64,000 nucleotides of DNA from NCBI RefSeq assembly GCF_000768695.1, contig NZ_AVPL01000005.1, positions 58,073 to 122,072 of the forward strand. Reading direction: 5' to 3'. Each line of letters begins with the position of its first letter. Position 1 is the stretch's first letter. The notes beneath the pieces were generated by a model, which was not told the DNA's origin, did not search any database, and worked only from the letters and a program-made list of their open reading frames with translations. The stretch is from Knoellia aerolata DSM 18566. Lineage in GTDB: Bacteria; Actinomycetota; Actinomycetes; Actinomycetales; Dermatophilaceae. Of the stretch, positions 33,301-42,038 are shown piece after piece. The translations under genes and the position numbers were made by a program.

Positions 33301-35021
33301 CTCTGCTGGTTGGTGTAGAAGAACGTCGAGCATCCGTCGTCCTTGGCGGCGCAGGTGACCGCACCGGCGGTCGTCATGTCGGGGACGTTCTGCACGCTGA
33401 CACCCTCCGGCCAGGTGGTGTTCTCCCCGGCGGGGGTGATCCACTGGTGCGGCGTGCCGTCACTGATCCACGGGGTGACACCGCCGTGGAGGTGCAGCGT
33501 GGCGCGGTTGTCGGCGAAGCAGGTCCCGCCCAGCGGCTTGGGCGACTGCGTGCACGCCGGGTTGCGCACCTCGTCCATCACGGTCGAGGCGTTGTCGGGC
33601 TCCATCGGGCCCATCGGACCCATGCCGGACCCCATCATGCTGCTGTCGGTGGGGAGGAAGAGGTCACCGTCGACCCCCTTGGGCAGTAGGTTGCGGAAGG
33701 TGATCCGCACCGGCTTGTCCTTGGTGGCGCCGATGAACGGGCCCAGGTACTGCGGCGCGGTGACGCCCTTGTAGCCGCCGTCGACGGGCACCTTCGTGCC
33801 GTCGAGGAGCTCGTTGGTGAGCGGCACGCCCTGGCTGACCGCGGCGTTGTCCGGCGTCTCGAGCTGGACGTACCCGCGCACGAGGGTCCCGGTCGGGAGG
33901 TCGGCCGAGAACTTGGTGCGGTACTGGACCAGGCCGATGACGTACTCGTCGGCCTCCACGCCGTTGTACTTCTTCGGCGCAGGAACGCCGGTCGGGATGT
34001 ACTTGGCTGCGGGGTCGGCACTGCAGGCCGGCGGAAGGCAGGTGCCGGGCAGGTCGTCGACGAACTTGCGCATGCCCTTGTCGAGATAGCCGTCACCCTG
34101 GCTGTCGACGGTGATGGCGGTGATGGCGCCCACGTCGCTCAGTGCGGTCGCCGCCGCTCCGGTGCCGGTACCCGACGGGTCGGTCACCGCGACGGTCGGC
34201 GCGGACGTGTAGCCGCTGCCGAAGTCGACCACGTTGACGGCGGAGAGTGCCAGGGTGGCCTTGACCGCGGCGGGCCCGCCGCCCTCAGGGAAGTTGAGCG
34301 GGTCGAACTGGGTGCCGTTGCGGATCGTGACCGCCGGCGCCGAGGTGTAGCCGGACCCGGGTTCATCGACCACCACGCTGGTGACCGTGCCGTTGGCGTC
34401 GATCGTGGCGTGGGCCTTGGGCGCCACGCCTTCGGAGCTCTCGGGCATGTCGAAGTCCACGGTCGGCATCGTGTAGCCCTGGCCACCGTCGGTGATGGCG
34501 ATGCTGTCGACGCCGCCGGACCCGATGGCGGTGGCACCAGTGCCACCACCACCAGACAGGGCCACCCCGAAGGACGTGTAGCCCGAGCCGGGGACGATCC
34601 CGGTGAAGCCGATGACGACACCGCTCGTGCTCACGGTGGCGCTGGCCGTGGCGGCAGTGCCGGAGCTCCCGCTGACGGTCACCGTCGTGGTTCCGGCGAC
34701 GTAGTCGTGGCCCGGTGAGCTGACGTCGATGCTCTTGATCCCGCCCGTGACCGGGTCCACCTGGGCGACGCCCGCGGCGCCGGTACCAGCGCCCTCGATC
34801 GCCACGGCCGCCGTGGAGAGCGTGAGCGGGCTGTTCGCCCAGTTGGGCCAGGGTCCGAAGTAGTGCGGGACCGCTGTCTCGTCCGTCGGTCCGCTGGGCA
34901 TCGCCGCTGCCGCCACCGTGGGCCGCACCACCACCGCCTGCACGGCGACAGAGGCGACCATGGCGGCGCTGGCCACCATCGCGACGGAGAAGTACTTCCT
35001 GGTGGTGGCTGAGCGCGACAT
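30312..35021 (-). CDS. Very large secreted multicopper oxidase with N-terminal repeats and FN3 domains
   Basis: A 1569-residue protein. An N-terminal signal sequence (about residues 1-40) is followed by some six spaced repeats of the type GSGYTSAPxV (about residues 95-320), then a multicopper oxidase core. All four copper motifs are present: HLHGG (near 507), HDHSWG (near 582), HPIHFH (near 1145) and HCHILSHEE (near 1249). A methionine-rich MMGSGMGPMGPM stretch is near 465. Three fibronectin type III domains fill residues 1275-1569. The length is about three times that of a laccase and nearer to Mn(II)-oxidising or bilirubin oxidase-like giants. Substrate unknown; no sortase signal is seen. 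TAGCAT at 35072-35067 is a likely -10. Confidence 0.88.
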   Translation of the reverse strand: MSRSATTRKYFSVAMVASAAMVASVAVQAVVVRPTVAAAAMPSGPTDETAVPHYFGPWPNWANSPLTLSTAAVAIEGAGTGAAGVAQVDPVTGGIKSIDVSSPGHDYVAGTTTVTVSGSSGTAATASATVSTSGVVIGFTGIVPGSGYTSFGVALSGGGGTGATAIGSGGVDSIAITDGGQGYTMPTVDFDMPESSEGVAPKAHATIDANGTVTSVVVDEPGSGYTSAPAVTIRNGTQFDPLNFPEGGGPAAVKATLALSAVNVVDFGSGYTSAPTVAVTDPSGTGTGAAATALSDVGAITAITVDSQGDGYLDKGMRKFVDDLPGTCLPPACSADPAAKYIPTGVPAPKKYNGVEADEYVIGLVQYRTKFSADLPTGTLVRGYVQLETPDNAAVSQGVPLTNELLDGTKVPVDGGYKGVTAPQYLGPFIGATKDKPVRITFRNLLPKGVDGDLFLPTDSSMMGSGMGPMGPMEPDNASTVMDEVRNPACTQSPKPLGGTCFADNRATLHLHGGVTPWISDGTPHQWITPAGENTTWPEGVSVQNVPDMTTAGAVTCAAKDDGCSTFFYTNQQSARLMFYHDHSWGITRLNVYAGEAGGYTIADDTEKKLIADGVIPGAADTIPLVVQDRTFVPGDKQLYDTKDASGAVTRYGQDPTWDKARWGREGDLWYHHVYMPAQNPGDTSGMSAYGRWMYGPWFWPPATGTKYGTIKNPYYDPACKLDVPTTWKYQTDPFCEPELIPGTPNISAGMEQFNDTPVVNGVAYPKVTLEPKPYRLRMLNAANDRFFNFQWYVADATQGDGTTEVALKPNELAAAQTDPTVSPTPVDSNNNAAGPDWVQIGTEGGFLPKPAVVDGQQPTTWITDPTRFDVGNVDKHSLLLAPAERADTVVDFSKFAGKTLILYNDAPAAFPARVPQYDYYTGAPDLSPTGAPSILPGYGPNTRTIMKVTIAASAPAPAYDVPKLNAAFAHKADGSGVFEASQPPTIVGQDAYDSAYGTNFPASSDCNVPGSTTTSCDGIVRINNTGSFGFNTLKAPTSKMVMDMEPKAIHDEMNSSTFDEFGRMQANLGIEAQPPTPGQQNVTLYPYVNPATELIDATNLPVADVRLNADGLPDGDVKVTPISSARDGTQIWRFTHNGVDSHPIHFHLYDVQVLNRVAWDNNVTLTEPNELGWKDTVRMNPLQDTIVALRPIIPKVPFEVPNAVRPLNPMMPLGSTAGFNSTDPQGVPTIDPVTNRLVNFGWEYVIHCHILSHEEMDMMRPESVALPPVKPELLTATLPATGKKVVTVTWNDNSITETAFLVQRSTNGSTWTTVGTVPVPIDGPNDHRLLTFTDATSNGTTAYSYRIVAQNAVGYGGDFPSMTVTSVSNTMTVNAPAATPAAPTLLTATVQPGPQVSLSWRDNATTETGFVIERAPAGTTTFATVGVAPARTNTGTTTFTDTTVAGSTSYDYRVRATNVAGTSAPSNTATATIGALAPATTIRSAVATRQGRNEQVTLAWDNVVGETGYRVQWSVTSDFATVAGSATTAADVLTYQTGNLARQVWYFRVGSVNSVGTAWSPPTLVPGA

Positions 35022-35352
35022 CGCTTCCCCTGCTTCCCGGGCCCCGGCCCATTGGTCATCAGGGCGATGCTAGGGGCGAAAAAACAGGCAGAGACAGGGA
35101 TTCGCGTCAACTCGACATGCGAAAAGTGTTGCGTGACAACGGTTTCCGGAACCATTGCGTCAGGTGCGTACGCGCCACGCCCCCAGCCGCCGAGCAGGGA
35201 GCACGGCCCGGACCACCGTCATCGACATCGCGACACACGACACGGAGTTCGCGAGTTCCACGTCAGGGCCCGAAATCGTGGGAAAAGCACCGCATCCGAC
35301 GTGACGTCGGGAACCACTGCCGATCTCCCCCGTGCCGTCCTACGATGGGACG
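35022..35352. other. Divergent intergenic region with two promoters
   Basis: About 330 bases without a gene. TAGCAT (minus, 35072-35067) serves the oxidase and TACGAT (35341-35346) the LuxR-type gene. In between, an A/T-richer stretch contains the dyads GTTGCGTGACAAC and GGTTTCCGGAACC (about 35127-35156), possible regulator sites. No RNA gene was recognised. Confidence 0.5.
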
Positions 35353-36432
35353 GTGGTGGCCGACCCGCCGATCCCACGGCAAGAGATCCGCTTCTGCCGT
35401 TCCAGCGACGGTGTGCAGATCGCGTATGCCGTCCACGGATCCGGTCCGCCGCTCGTGGTCGACTCCTGCTGGCTGAGCCACCTCCAGTACGACTGGCAGT
35501 CGCCGGTGTGGCGCCACCACCTCGTCGAGTGGGGCCGCTCGCACACGGTCATCCGGTTCGACGAGCGCGGGCACGGCCTCTCGGACCGCGACGTCGCCGA
35601 CCACGGCCTGGAGCTGCGGCTGGCCGACCTCGAGGCGGTGGTCGACGATGCCCGCCTCGACCGCTTCACCCTCATGGCGATGGCGCAGGGCGGGCCAGTC
35701 GCGATCGCCTACGCCGCTCGCCACCCCGAGCGGGTGTCGCGTCTCGTCTTCTACGGCAGCTACTCCGGCCAGCAGGCCAAGGACCCCGCCGAGGCGGAGA
35801 TGAACGACACCCTGGACGCGCTCATCAAGGTGGGGTGGGCCCGCCCCGACTCGGCGTTCCGGCGGGTGTTCACCTCGTTGATGATCCCGAACGCCACCCA
35901 GGAGCAGCGCGAGTGGCTCGACGAGCTGCAACGGGTCGCGACGTCGGCCGAGACCGCACGGAGCTCGCGCCGCCAGCGGCTCGCCGCCGACGCATCGCAC
36001 CTCCTCGACCGCATCGAGGTGCCGACCCTCGTCCTGCACTCGCTCGGCGACCGGATGAACGACTTCTCCGAGGCCCGCTACCTCGCCGCCCACATCGCCG
36101 ACGCCCGCCTGGTCGCCCTCGAGAGCGACAACCACATCGTCCTCGAGCACGAAGAGGCGTGGCCGGTGCTGCGCGACGAGCTTCGCGCCTTCCTCGACGC
36201 CGACGCGGGGAACGGGTCGCGCCCGGTCGCCGACCTCGCGGCGCTCTCCGCGCGGGAGCGCGAGATCCTCGAGCTCGCCGCCAGGGGGCTGGACAACCAC
36301 GAGATCGCCGACGACCTCGTCCTCAGCGCCCGCACGGTCGAGCGACACCTCAGCAACGTCTACGCCAAGCTCGACCTCCACGGGAAGTCCGCCCGCACCG
36401 CCGCCGTCGCCCGCCTGCTCACGTCCGGCTGA
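35353..36432 (+). CDS. LuxR-type regulator with an N-terminal degenerate alpha/beta hydrolase domain
   Basis: About 359 residues. Residues 1-285 form an alpha/beta hydrolase fold with the aspartate loop DRMNDFSE and a histidine in SDNHIVL; residues 295-359 form a LuxR helix-turn-helix (LSARERE, TVERHLSNVYAKL). At the nucleophile elbow the sequence is MAMAQGGP, so the usual serine of GxSxGG is replaced by alanine. The domain is therefore more likely a ligand sensor than an enzyme. I place the start at GTG 35353, seven bases after TACGAT, instead of GTG 35332, which overlaps that box. It may regulate the divergent oxidase or the methyltransferase downstream. Confidence 0.8.
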   Translation: MVADPPIPRQEIRFCRSSDGVQIAYAVHGSGPPLVVDSCWLSHLQYDWQSPVWRHHLVEWGRSHTVIRFDERGHGLSDRDVADHGLELRLADLEAVVDDARLDRFTLMAMAQGGPVAIAYAARHPERVSRLVFYGSYSGQQAKDPAEAEMNDTLDALIKVGWARPDSAFRRVFTSLMIPNATQEQREWLDELQRVATSAETARSSRRQRLAADASHLLDRIEVPTLVLHSLGDRMNDFSEARYLAAHIADARLVALESDNHIVLEHEEAWPVLRDELRAFLDADAGNGSRPVADLAALSAREREILELAARGLDNHEIADDLVLSARTVERHLSNVYAKLDLHGKSARTAAVARLLTSG

Positions 36433-36573
36433 CCCCTACGCGTATGCCGCCACGCGCGGCACGGTGCCGCGCGCCCGTTGCGTGCACACGCCGATGTGCC
36501 AGTCACCCGCGCGTTCCTACGGTGGTTTCAGCCGCAGATCCACGGCATCCCACACCACACGGAGGACGACCCG

Positions 36574-37437
36574 ATGAGCACGACGACACCACCTATCACC
36601 ACCACCGCCGACGACGGGGCTCTCAAGGCCAGGCACCGCGCCATGTGGGCGCTCGGGGACTACCCCCGCGTGGCCACCGAGCTCATCCCCAGCCTCGGAC
36701 CGATCCTCGTCGAGGCGGCCGGGGTCACGTCGGCCCAGCGCGTCCACGACGTCGCGGCCGGCTCCGGGAACGTGGCCATCCCCGCCGCCCGCACGGGTGC
36801 CGACGTCGTCGCCACCGACCTCACGCCCGAGCTCCTCGCCCGCGGGAAGCAGCTGGCCGGCGAGGAGGGTGTGTCGATCACGTGGCAGGCCGCAGACGCC
36901 GAGGCCCTGCCCTTCGCGGACGAGGAGTTCGACGCGGTGCTGTCCTGCGTCGGGGTGATGTTCGCCCCGCACCACCAGGCCGTCGCCGACGAGCTCGTCC
37001 GCGTGTGCCGCCCGGGCGGCACGATTGGCCTCATCAGCTGGACGCCCGGCGGCTTCATCGGGCAGATGTTCGCGACGATGAAGCCGTACGCCCCGCCGCC
37101 GCCCCCCGGAGCCCAGCCGCCCCCGCTGTGGGGTCGCGTCGACCACGTCCGCGAGCTCTTCGGCGACCGGGTCAGCTTCGGCTCGCTCGTCCAGCAGGAC
37201 GTCGTCATCGACGAGTTCGCGACACCGCAGGACTTCGTCGACTTCTTCAAGACCCACTACGGCCCGACCATCGCCGTCTACCGAGGGATCGCCGACGACC
37301 CTGACAGGGTCGCCGCGCTCGACCGCGACCTCGTCGCCCTGGTCGAGCGCTTCGACCGCGGCGCTGCCGCGACCGATGGCACCGACGGAGTCGTTCTGGA
37401 CTGGGAGTACCTCCTCGTCACGGCGACCCGCACCTGA
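36574..37437 (+). CDS. Class I SAM-dependent methyltransferase (UbiE-like)
   Basis: A 287-residue methyltransferase. The SAM motif I is VHDVAAGSGNVAIPAA near residue 56, followed by an acidic residue in VVATDLTPE and motif III in LVRVCRPGGTIGLISW. ATG 36574 has GGAGG eight bases upstream. Substrate could be a small molecule or quinone; the family does not decide. A proline run APPPPPPGAQPPP near residue 175 is unusual for the family. It follows the LuxR-hydrolase gene with a 141-base gap. Confidence 0.82.
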   Translation: MSTTTPPITTTADDGALKARHRAMWALGDYPRVATELIPSLGPILVEAAGVTSAQRVHDVAAGSGNVAIPAARTGADVVATDLTPELLARGKQLAGEEGVSITWQAADAEALPFADEEFDAVLSCVGVMFAPHHQAVADELVRVCRPGGTIGLISWTPGGFIGQMFATMKPYAPPPPPGAQPPPLWGRVDHVRELFGDRVSFGSLVQQDVVIDEFATPQDFVDFFKTHYGPTIAVYRGIADDPDRVAALDRDLVALVERFDRGAAATDGTDGVVLDWEYLLVTATRT

Positions 37438-37458
37438 CCCGCGGCGCGGCAGGTGCGA

Positions 37459-37493
37459 CACCTGACAAAGGCGAGGCGCCCGCCTGTCAGGTG
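37459..37493. repeat. Inverted repeat upstream of the carbamate kinase gene
   Basis: Perfect arms CACCTGACA (37459-37467) and TGTCAGGTG (37485-37493) with a 17-base G/C-rich spacer. It lies between the methyltransferase stop and the TAGGCT box (37523-37528) of the carbamate kinase-barbiturase operon; terminator or upstream operator. Confidence 0.5.
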
Positions 37494-37579
37494 CTGCCAA
37501 CGCCCACGCGGACCCCCCCTCCTAGGCTCGCCGCAACGGCATACCACTCGGGTGTGCGTCAGGCCCGGAAGGTGGACAC

Positions 37580-38521
37580 GTGCGGGTTCTCGTGGCACTC
37601 GGCGGCAACGCCATGACCGCTCCCGACGGCTCGGCCCACCCGGCCGCCCAGGTGCGCGCCATCAGCGGGGCGATGGAGCACGTCGCCGAGCTCGTCGCCG
37701 CGGGGCACGAGGTCGTGCTCACCCACGGCAACGGCCCCCAGGTGGGCAACCTGCTCGTCAAGAACGAGATCGCCGCCCACGTCGTCCCGCCCGTGCCGCT
37801 CGACTGGTGCGGCGCGCAGACGCAGGGGACGATCGGCTTCACGATCCTCGACGCCCTCGAGCCCGCCCTGGCGCGACGCGACGTCGCCCGCCCGGTCGCG
37901 GCCCTCGTCACGCGCACCCTCGTCGACGCCGACGACCCCCACTTCCGCGAGCCGACCAAGCCGGTCGGGCGCTACCTGCCGGCCGACCAGGCGCAGCAGA
38001 TGATCGAGCACGGGCAGCACTGGGAGGACCGCGGCGACAAGGGCTGGCGCCGCGTCGTCGCGTCCCCGACGCCGGTCGAGATCCTCGACCTGGGAGCCAT
38101 CCGCTCCCTCGTCGGGTCCGGTCACGTCGTCGTCGCCGCCGGCGGTGGCGGGATCCCCGTGGTGCGCGATCCCGACGGCAGCCTGCGCGGCGTCGAGGCC
38201 GTCATCGACAAGGACCTCACGGCGGCGCTGCTCGCCCGGGCGCTGGAGTGCGACATCCTCATCATCGCCACCGACGTCGACCACGCGATGGTCGACTACG
38301 GCACGCCCGACGAGCGGCCGCTCGGCTTCACCTCGCTCGCCCAGATGGAGGAGTTCGCCGCGGCCGGGCAGTTCGCCTCCGGGTCGATGGGGCCCAAGGT
38401 CGACGCCGCGATGCGCTTCGCCGCGAGCGGCGGTCGCAGCATCATCACCTCCCTCGAGCACATCACCGACGCCGTCGAGCGCGAGTTCGGCACCGTCATC
38501 GACACCAGCCCCGAGGACTGA
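37580..38521 (+). CDS. arcC: Carbamate kinase
   Basis: A 313-residue carbamate kinase of the amino-acid kinase fold. It opens with LVALGGNAM and has [10 protein letters not shown] near residue 50, [10 protein letters not shown] near residue 85 and GGGGIPVV near residue 194. It makes ATP from carbamoyl phosphate and ADP. The GTG start follows a TAGGCT box by about 50 bases. The gene runs directly into barbiturase (52-base gap). There are no arginine deiminase or ornithine carbamoyltransferase genes near, so carbamoyl phosphate should come from another source, most simply the FdrA-type complex at the left end. Confidence 0.9.
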   Translation: MRVLVALGGNAMTAPDGSAHPAAQVRAISGAMEHVAELVAAGHEVVLTHGNGPQVGNLLVKNEIAAHVVPPVPLDWCGAQTQGTIGFTILDALEPALARRDVARPVAALVTRTLVDADDPHFREPTKPVGRYLPADQAQQMIEHGQHWEDRGDKGWRRVVASPTPVEILDLGAIRSLVGSGHVVVAAGGGGIPVVRDPDGSLRGVEAVIDKDLTAALLARALECDILIIATDVDHAMVDYGTPDERPLGFTSLAQMEEFAAAGQFASGSMGPKVDAAMRFAASGGRSIITSLEHITDAVEREFGTVIDTSPED

Positions 38522-38573
38522 CCTCACCGGTCGTCGTCCCACCGACTCATCCACACCAGAGAAAGGTCCAGCC

Positions 38574-39722
38574 GTGCCAGAAGCCATTGAGGTCCGCAAG
38601 GTTCCGATCCACAGCGTCTCCGACGCCTCCGAGCTCGCGAAGCTCATCGACGACGGTGTCATGGAGGCGAGCCGCGTCATCGCCATCATCGGCAAGACCG
38701 AGGGCAACGGTGGCGTCAACGACTACACGCGCATCATCGCCGACCGGGCGTTCCGTGAGGTGCTCGTCGAGAAGGGCGCCCCGGCCGACCAGGTCAAGCA
38801 GGTCCCGATCGTGTGGTCCGGTGGCACCGACGGCATCATCAGCCCCCACGCGACGATCTTCGCCACCGTCCCGGCAGACAAGGCCGAGCAGTCGGACGAG
38901 CTCCGGCTCACCGTCGGGTTCGCGATGAGCGAGGCCATCAAGCCCGAGGAGATCGGCTACGTCGGCATGGTCTCCAAGGTCGCCGACGCCGTGAAGGTCG
39001 CCATGGAGCGCGCCGGCATCACCGACCCCGCGGACGTCCACTACGTCCAGACCAAGACGCCGCTGCTGACGATCCACACCATCCGCGACGCGAAGTCGCG
39101 CGGCCAGAAGGTCTGGACCGAGCACACCCACGAGTCGATGGACCTCTCGAACGGCACGACCGGGCTCGGCATCGCCGTCGCCCTCGGCGAGATCGAGATG
39201 CCCACCGACGAGGACGTCATGCACAACCGCTCGCTCTTCTCGGCGGTCGCGTCCTGCTCCTCCGGTGTCGAGCTCGACCAGGCCCAGGTCGTCGTCGTCG
39301 GCAACACCCGCGGCATCGGCGGTCGCTACCGCATCGGCCACTCGGTCATGCGCGACGCCCTCGACGCCGACGGCATCTGGTCCGCGATCAAGGACGCCGG
39401 CCTCGACCTGCCCGAGCGCCCGCACACGAGCGACATCAAGGGCCGCCTCGTCAACGTCTTCCTCAAGTGCGAGGTGAGCCAGGACGGTCAGGTCCGCGGG
39501 CGCCGCAACGCCATGCTCGACGACTCCGACGTGCACTGGCACCGCCAGATCAAGTCGGCCGTCGGTGGCGTCACCGCCTCCGTCACCGGTGACCCCGCGG
39601 TGTTCGTGTCGGTCTCCGCCGCGCACCAGGGTCCCGACGGCGGTGGCCCCGTGGCCGCGATCGTCGACCTCGGTGAGGGTGAGCCGACCGGCTACGCCGC
39701 GCCGGGAGCACCCACCACCTGA
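38574..39722 (+). CDS. Barbiturase (cyanuric acid hydrolase/barbiturase family)
   Basis: A 382-residue ring-opening amidohydrolase. The family has three repeated units, each with a Ser-Lys pair, and all are visible: K41 with S82 ([15 protein letters not shown]), K161 with S230 (TKTPLLT, CSSGVEL) and K298 with a serine near 346-348 ([14 protein letters not shown]). GTG 38574 has GAAAGG eight bases before it. Barbiturase hydrolyses barbiturate to 3-oxo-3-ureidopropanoate. Cyanuric acid hydrolase activity cannot be excluded by sequence, but the uracil-type transport and oxidation genes in the same window favour barbiturase. It is in one operon with carbamate kinase. Confidence 0.86.
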   Translation: MPEAIEVRKVPIHSVSDASELAKLIDDGVMEASRVIAIIGKTEGNGGVNDYTRIIADRAFREVLVEKGAPADQVKQVPIVWSGGTDGIISPHATIFATVPADKAEQSDELRLTVGFAMSEAIKPEEIGYVGMVSKVADAVKVAMERAGITDPADVHYVQTKTPLLTIHTIRDAKSRGQKVWTEHTHESMDLSNGTTGLGIAVALGEIEMPTDEDVMHNRSLFSAVASCSSGVELDQAQVVVVGNTRGIGGRYRIGHSVMRDALDADGIWSAIKDAGLDLPERPHTSDIKGRLVNVFLKCEVSQDGQVRGRRNAMLDDSDVHWHRQIKSAVGGVTASVTGDPAVFVSVSAAHQGPDGGGPVAAIVDLGEGEPTGYAAPGAPTT

Positions 39723-39739
39723 GTCCCACCCCTCGATTT

Positions 39740-39791
39740 ATTGCCCGTTCCGGTCACGCGAGCGCCAGCGAGAGTGACCGGAACGGGCAAT
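39740..39791. terminator. Bidirectional hairpin between barbiturase and purH
   Basis: Perfect 18-base arms (39740-39757 and 39774-39791) beginning ATTGCCCGTTCCGG, with a 16-base loop. It lies between convergent genes, 17 bases from the barbiturase stop and 20 from that of purH. Related arms occur in the nested hairpin at 49413-49513. Confidence 0.7.
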
Positions 39792-39811
39792 GAGTCGAAG
39801 GTGCAGTCGGG

Positions 39812-41449
39812 TCAGTGGGCGAAGTGGCGGGTCCCGGTGAAGTACATCGTGACGCCGGCCGCCCGGGCGGCCTCGATGACCTCGCCGTCGCGCATCGACC
39901 CACCGGGGGCCACGACGGCCCGCACGCCTGCGTCGAGCAGCACCTGCAGCCCGTCCGCGAACGGGAAGAACGCGTCCGAGGCCGCCACCGCACCCCGGGC
40001 CCGCTCGGCCTCGCCCGAGTTCGCGCGTGCCACCGCGAGGTGGCAGGAGTCGACCCGGTTGACCTGTCCCATGCCTATGCCGACGGAGGCGCCGCCTCGG
40101 GCGAGCAGGATGGCGTTGGACTTCACCGCACGCACCGAGCGCCAGGCGAACTGGAGGTCGGACAGCAGGGCCTCGTCGGCCGCGTCGCCCGAGACGAGCC
40201 GCCAGGCCGCGGCGTCGTCACCACCGGTGACCGTGCCGTCCTCACCGGTCACGACCGCGTCGACGGCGTCGCGGTGCTGCATGAGCAGGCCGCCGCTGAT
40301 CGGACGGATCTCCGCGCCACCCTGCCGGGGCGGGGCGCACTCGAGCAGGCGGATGTTCTTCTTCGCGGTGAGGACCTCGAGGGCGTCGGCGTCGAAGCCG
40401 GGCGCGACGACGACCTCGGTGAAGATGTCGGCGACGGTGCGGGCCATCTCGACGGTGACGGTCCGGTTCGTCGCGATGATCCCGCCGAAGGCGGAGACCG
40501 GGTCGCACTCGTGGGCCTTGCGGTGGGCCTCGGCGATGTCCGCGCCGACGGCGATGCCGCACGGGTTCGCGTGCTTGACGACGGCGACGGTCGGCTGGTC
40601 ACCGTGGTCGTGGGCGGCGCGCACCGCCGCGTCGGCGTCGACGAAGTTGTTGTACGACATCTCCTTGCCGTGCAGCTGGCGCGCCTGGGCCAGCCCGGGC
40701 TCCGGCTGGAAACCGTTGGTGTAGAGCGCCGCTCGCTGGTGCGGGTTCTCGCCGTAGCGCAGCACCGTGGCCTTGTCCCACGTCGCGCCCGCCCAGGCGG
40801 GGAAGCCGGAACCCTCGCTGCTGTCGGTGTAGGCGTTGCCCATCCAGGACGCGACGTGCACGTCGTAGGTGGCCGTGTGGACGAAGGCCTTGGCCGCGAG
40901 CGCCTTGCGCTGCTCGAACGTGAACCCGCCCTCGCGCACCGCGTCGAGGACGGAGGCGTATGCCGTCGGGTCGACGACCACGGCGACGCTCGGGTGGTTC
41001 TTGGCCGCGGCGCGGACCATCGACGGGCCGCCGATGTCGATCTGCTCGACGACCTCGTCGGGTGCTGCACCCGACGCAACGGTGGCGGCGAACGGGTAGA
41101 GGTTGACGACGACGAGGTCGAACGGCTCGACCCCGAGCTCGGCCAGCTGCTCGACGTGGTCGGGCTTGCGGGTGTCGGCGAGGATGCCCGCGTGGACGCG
41201 CGGGTGGAGGGTCTTGACCCGCCCCTCGAGGCACTCCGGGAAGCCGGTGAGCTCGGCGACCTCGGTCACCGGGATGCCGAGCCCCTCGATGAGGGCGGCG
41301 GAGCCACCCGTGGACACGATGGCGACCCCGGCCTCGTGGAGGCCGCGAGCGAGGTCCTCGAGCCCGGTCTTGTCGTAGACCGAGACGAGCGCCCGGCGGA
41401 CGGGTCGTCGGTCCTGGGTGGGGCCGGGAGGGGTGACGGTGACGGCCAT
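39812..41449 (-). CDS. purH: Bifunctional AICAR transformylase/IMP cyclohydrolase
   Basis: A 545-residue PurH: an N-terminal IMP cyclohydrolase (MGS-like) domain ([21 protein letters not shown]-like [22 protein letters not shown]) and a C-terminal AICAR transformylase domain with [15 protein letters not shown] and the lysine-histidine pair. It carries out the last two steps of purine synthesis. ATG 41449 gives the usual short N-terminal extension; a longer frame upstream covers the riboswitch and is not coding. It is preceded by a ZTP riboswitch, so it responds to its own substrate pool (AICAR/ZMP). Confidence 0.97.
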   Translation of the reverse strand: MAVTVTPPGPTQDRRPVRRALVSVYDKTGLEDLARGLHEAGVAIVSTGGSAALIEGLGIPVTEVAELTGFPECLEGRVKTLHPRVHAGILADTRKPDHVEQLAELGVEPFDLVVVNLYPFAATVASGAAPDEVVEQIDIGGPSMVRAAAKNHPSVAVVVDPTAYASVLDAVREGGFTFEQRKALAAKAFVHTATYDVHVASWMGNAYTDSSEGSGFPAWAGATWDKATVLRYGENPHQRAALYTNGFQPEPGLAQARQLHGKEMSYNNFVDADAAVRAAHDHGDQPTVAVVKHANPCGIAVGADIAEAHRKAHECDPVSAFGGIIATNRTVTVEMARTVADIFTEVVVAPGFDADALEVLTAKKNIRLLECAPPRQGGAEIRPISGGLLMQHRDAVDAVVTGEDGTVTGGDDAAAWRLVSGDAADEALLSDLQFAWRSVRAVKSNAILLARGGASVGIGMGQVNRVDSCHLAVARANSGEAERARGAVAASDAFFPFADGLQVLLDAGVRAVVAPGGSMRDGEVIEAARAAGVTMYFTGTRHFAH

Positions 41450-41500
41450 GGTGATGGCTCCAATCGCGGGACGACGTGGGTGGGGGCATGCTGGTCGAGG

Positions 41501-41578
41501 CCGGGTGCACCCAGGCGGGCGATGCGAACCCCTGTGACTTCCCGGTGGTGGTCCACCCGCGCCAGTCGTCGCCGCCGA
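41501..41578 (-). ncRNA. ZTP (pfl) riboswitch upstream of purH
   Basis: The minus-strand leader contains the conserved features of the pfl/ZTP class in the right order: CGACTGGCG near the 5' end (41563-41575 region), a stem with CCACCACCGGGAAG in the middle, and GCCCGCCTGGGTGC at the 3' side (41507-41520). A TAGACT -10 box at 41583-41578 puts the transcription start at the edge of the aptamer. This class binds ZTP/ZMP and activates folate and purine genes such as purH. Identified from conserved sequence by eye; a covariance-model search would confirm it. Confidence 0.85.
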
Positions 41579-41609
41579 GTCTACCGACGAGGGCGGGCCG
41601 GCCCCAACC

Positions 41610-42035
41610 TCACGTGGCGTAGGGCGAGGGCGGCAGCGGGTCGGGCCACGAGCCGCCGAGGACCCGGTCGACGTCGAGGACGATGACCACCCGCTCGGGG
41701 TTCGGGCGCGGCCGACGGTAGCGGACGGCATACCGCTCCTCGGCGTCCCGCACGGAGACCTCGTCCTCGAGCACGCGGGTCGTGCCCTCGAGGGTGACCC
41801 ACCGGCGCCCCTCGACCTGGGCCAGGGCGGCGCGCCGGCCGGCGCGGGCCTGCACCACCTTGGCGCTCCCCCGGCTCGCGATGACGCGGGCGACCCGCTC
41901 CTCGCGGTCCCAGGTGAAGCCCACCGGCACCACGTGCGGCGAGCCGTCACGGCGCAGCGTCGTCAGGGTCGCGAGGTGCCGCTCGGTCATGAACACGACC
42001 GCCGCCTCGGGCAGGCCTGCCGGGTCGAGGGCCAC
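41610..42035 (-). CDS. Pyridoxamine 5'-phosphate oxidase-fold (PPOX/F420-type) protein
   Basis: A 141-residue protein of the split beta-barrel flavin/F420-binding fold, opening with [20 protein letters not shown] and VVPVGFTWD, typical of actinobacterial TIGR03618-like F420-dependent enzymes. It starts with GTG 42035, three bases after the purN stop, and is likely transcribed with purN. The reduced substrate is unknown; related proteins act on biliverdin or other compounds. It ends just upstream of the purH promoter. Confidence 0.8.
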   Translation of the reverse strand: MALDPAGLPEAAVVFMTERHLATLTTLRRDGSPHVVPVGFTWDREERVARVIASRGSAKVVQARAGRRAALAQVEGRRWVTLEGTTRVLEDEVSVRDAEERYAVRYRRPRPNPERVVIVLDVDRVLGGSWPDPLPPSPYAT

Positions 42036-42038
42036 GGG

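Noticed and set aside
37441..38928. Long plus-strand frame overlapping the carbamate kinase gene
   Set aside because: Out of frame with the kinase motifs and Arg/Pro-rich; a shadow frame.
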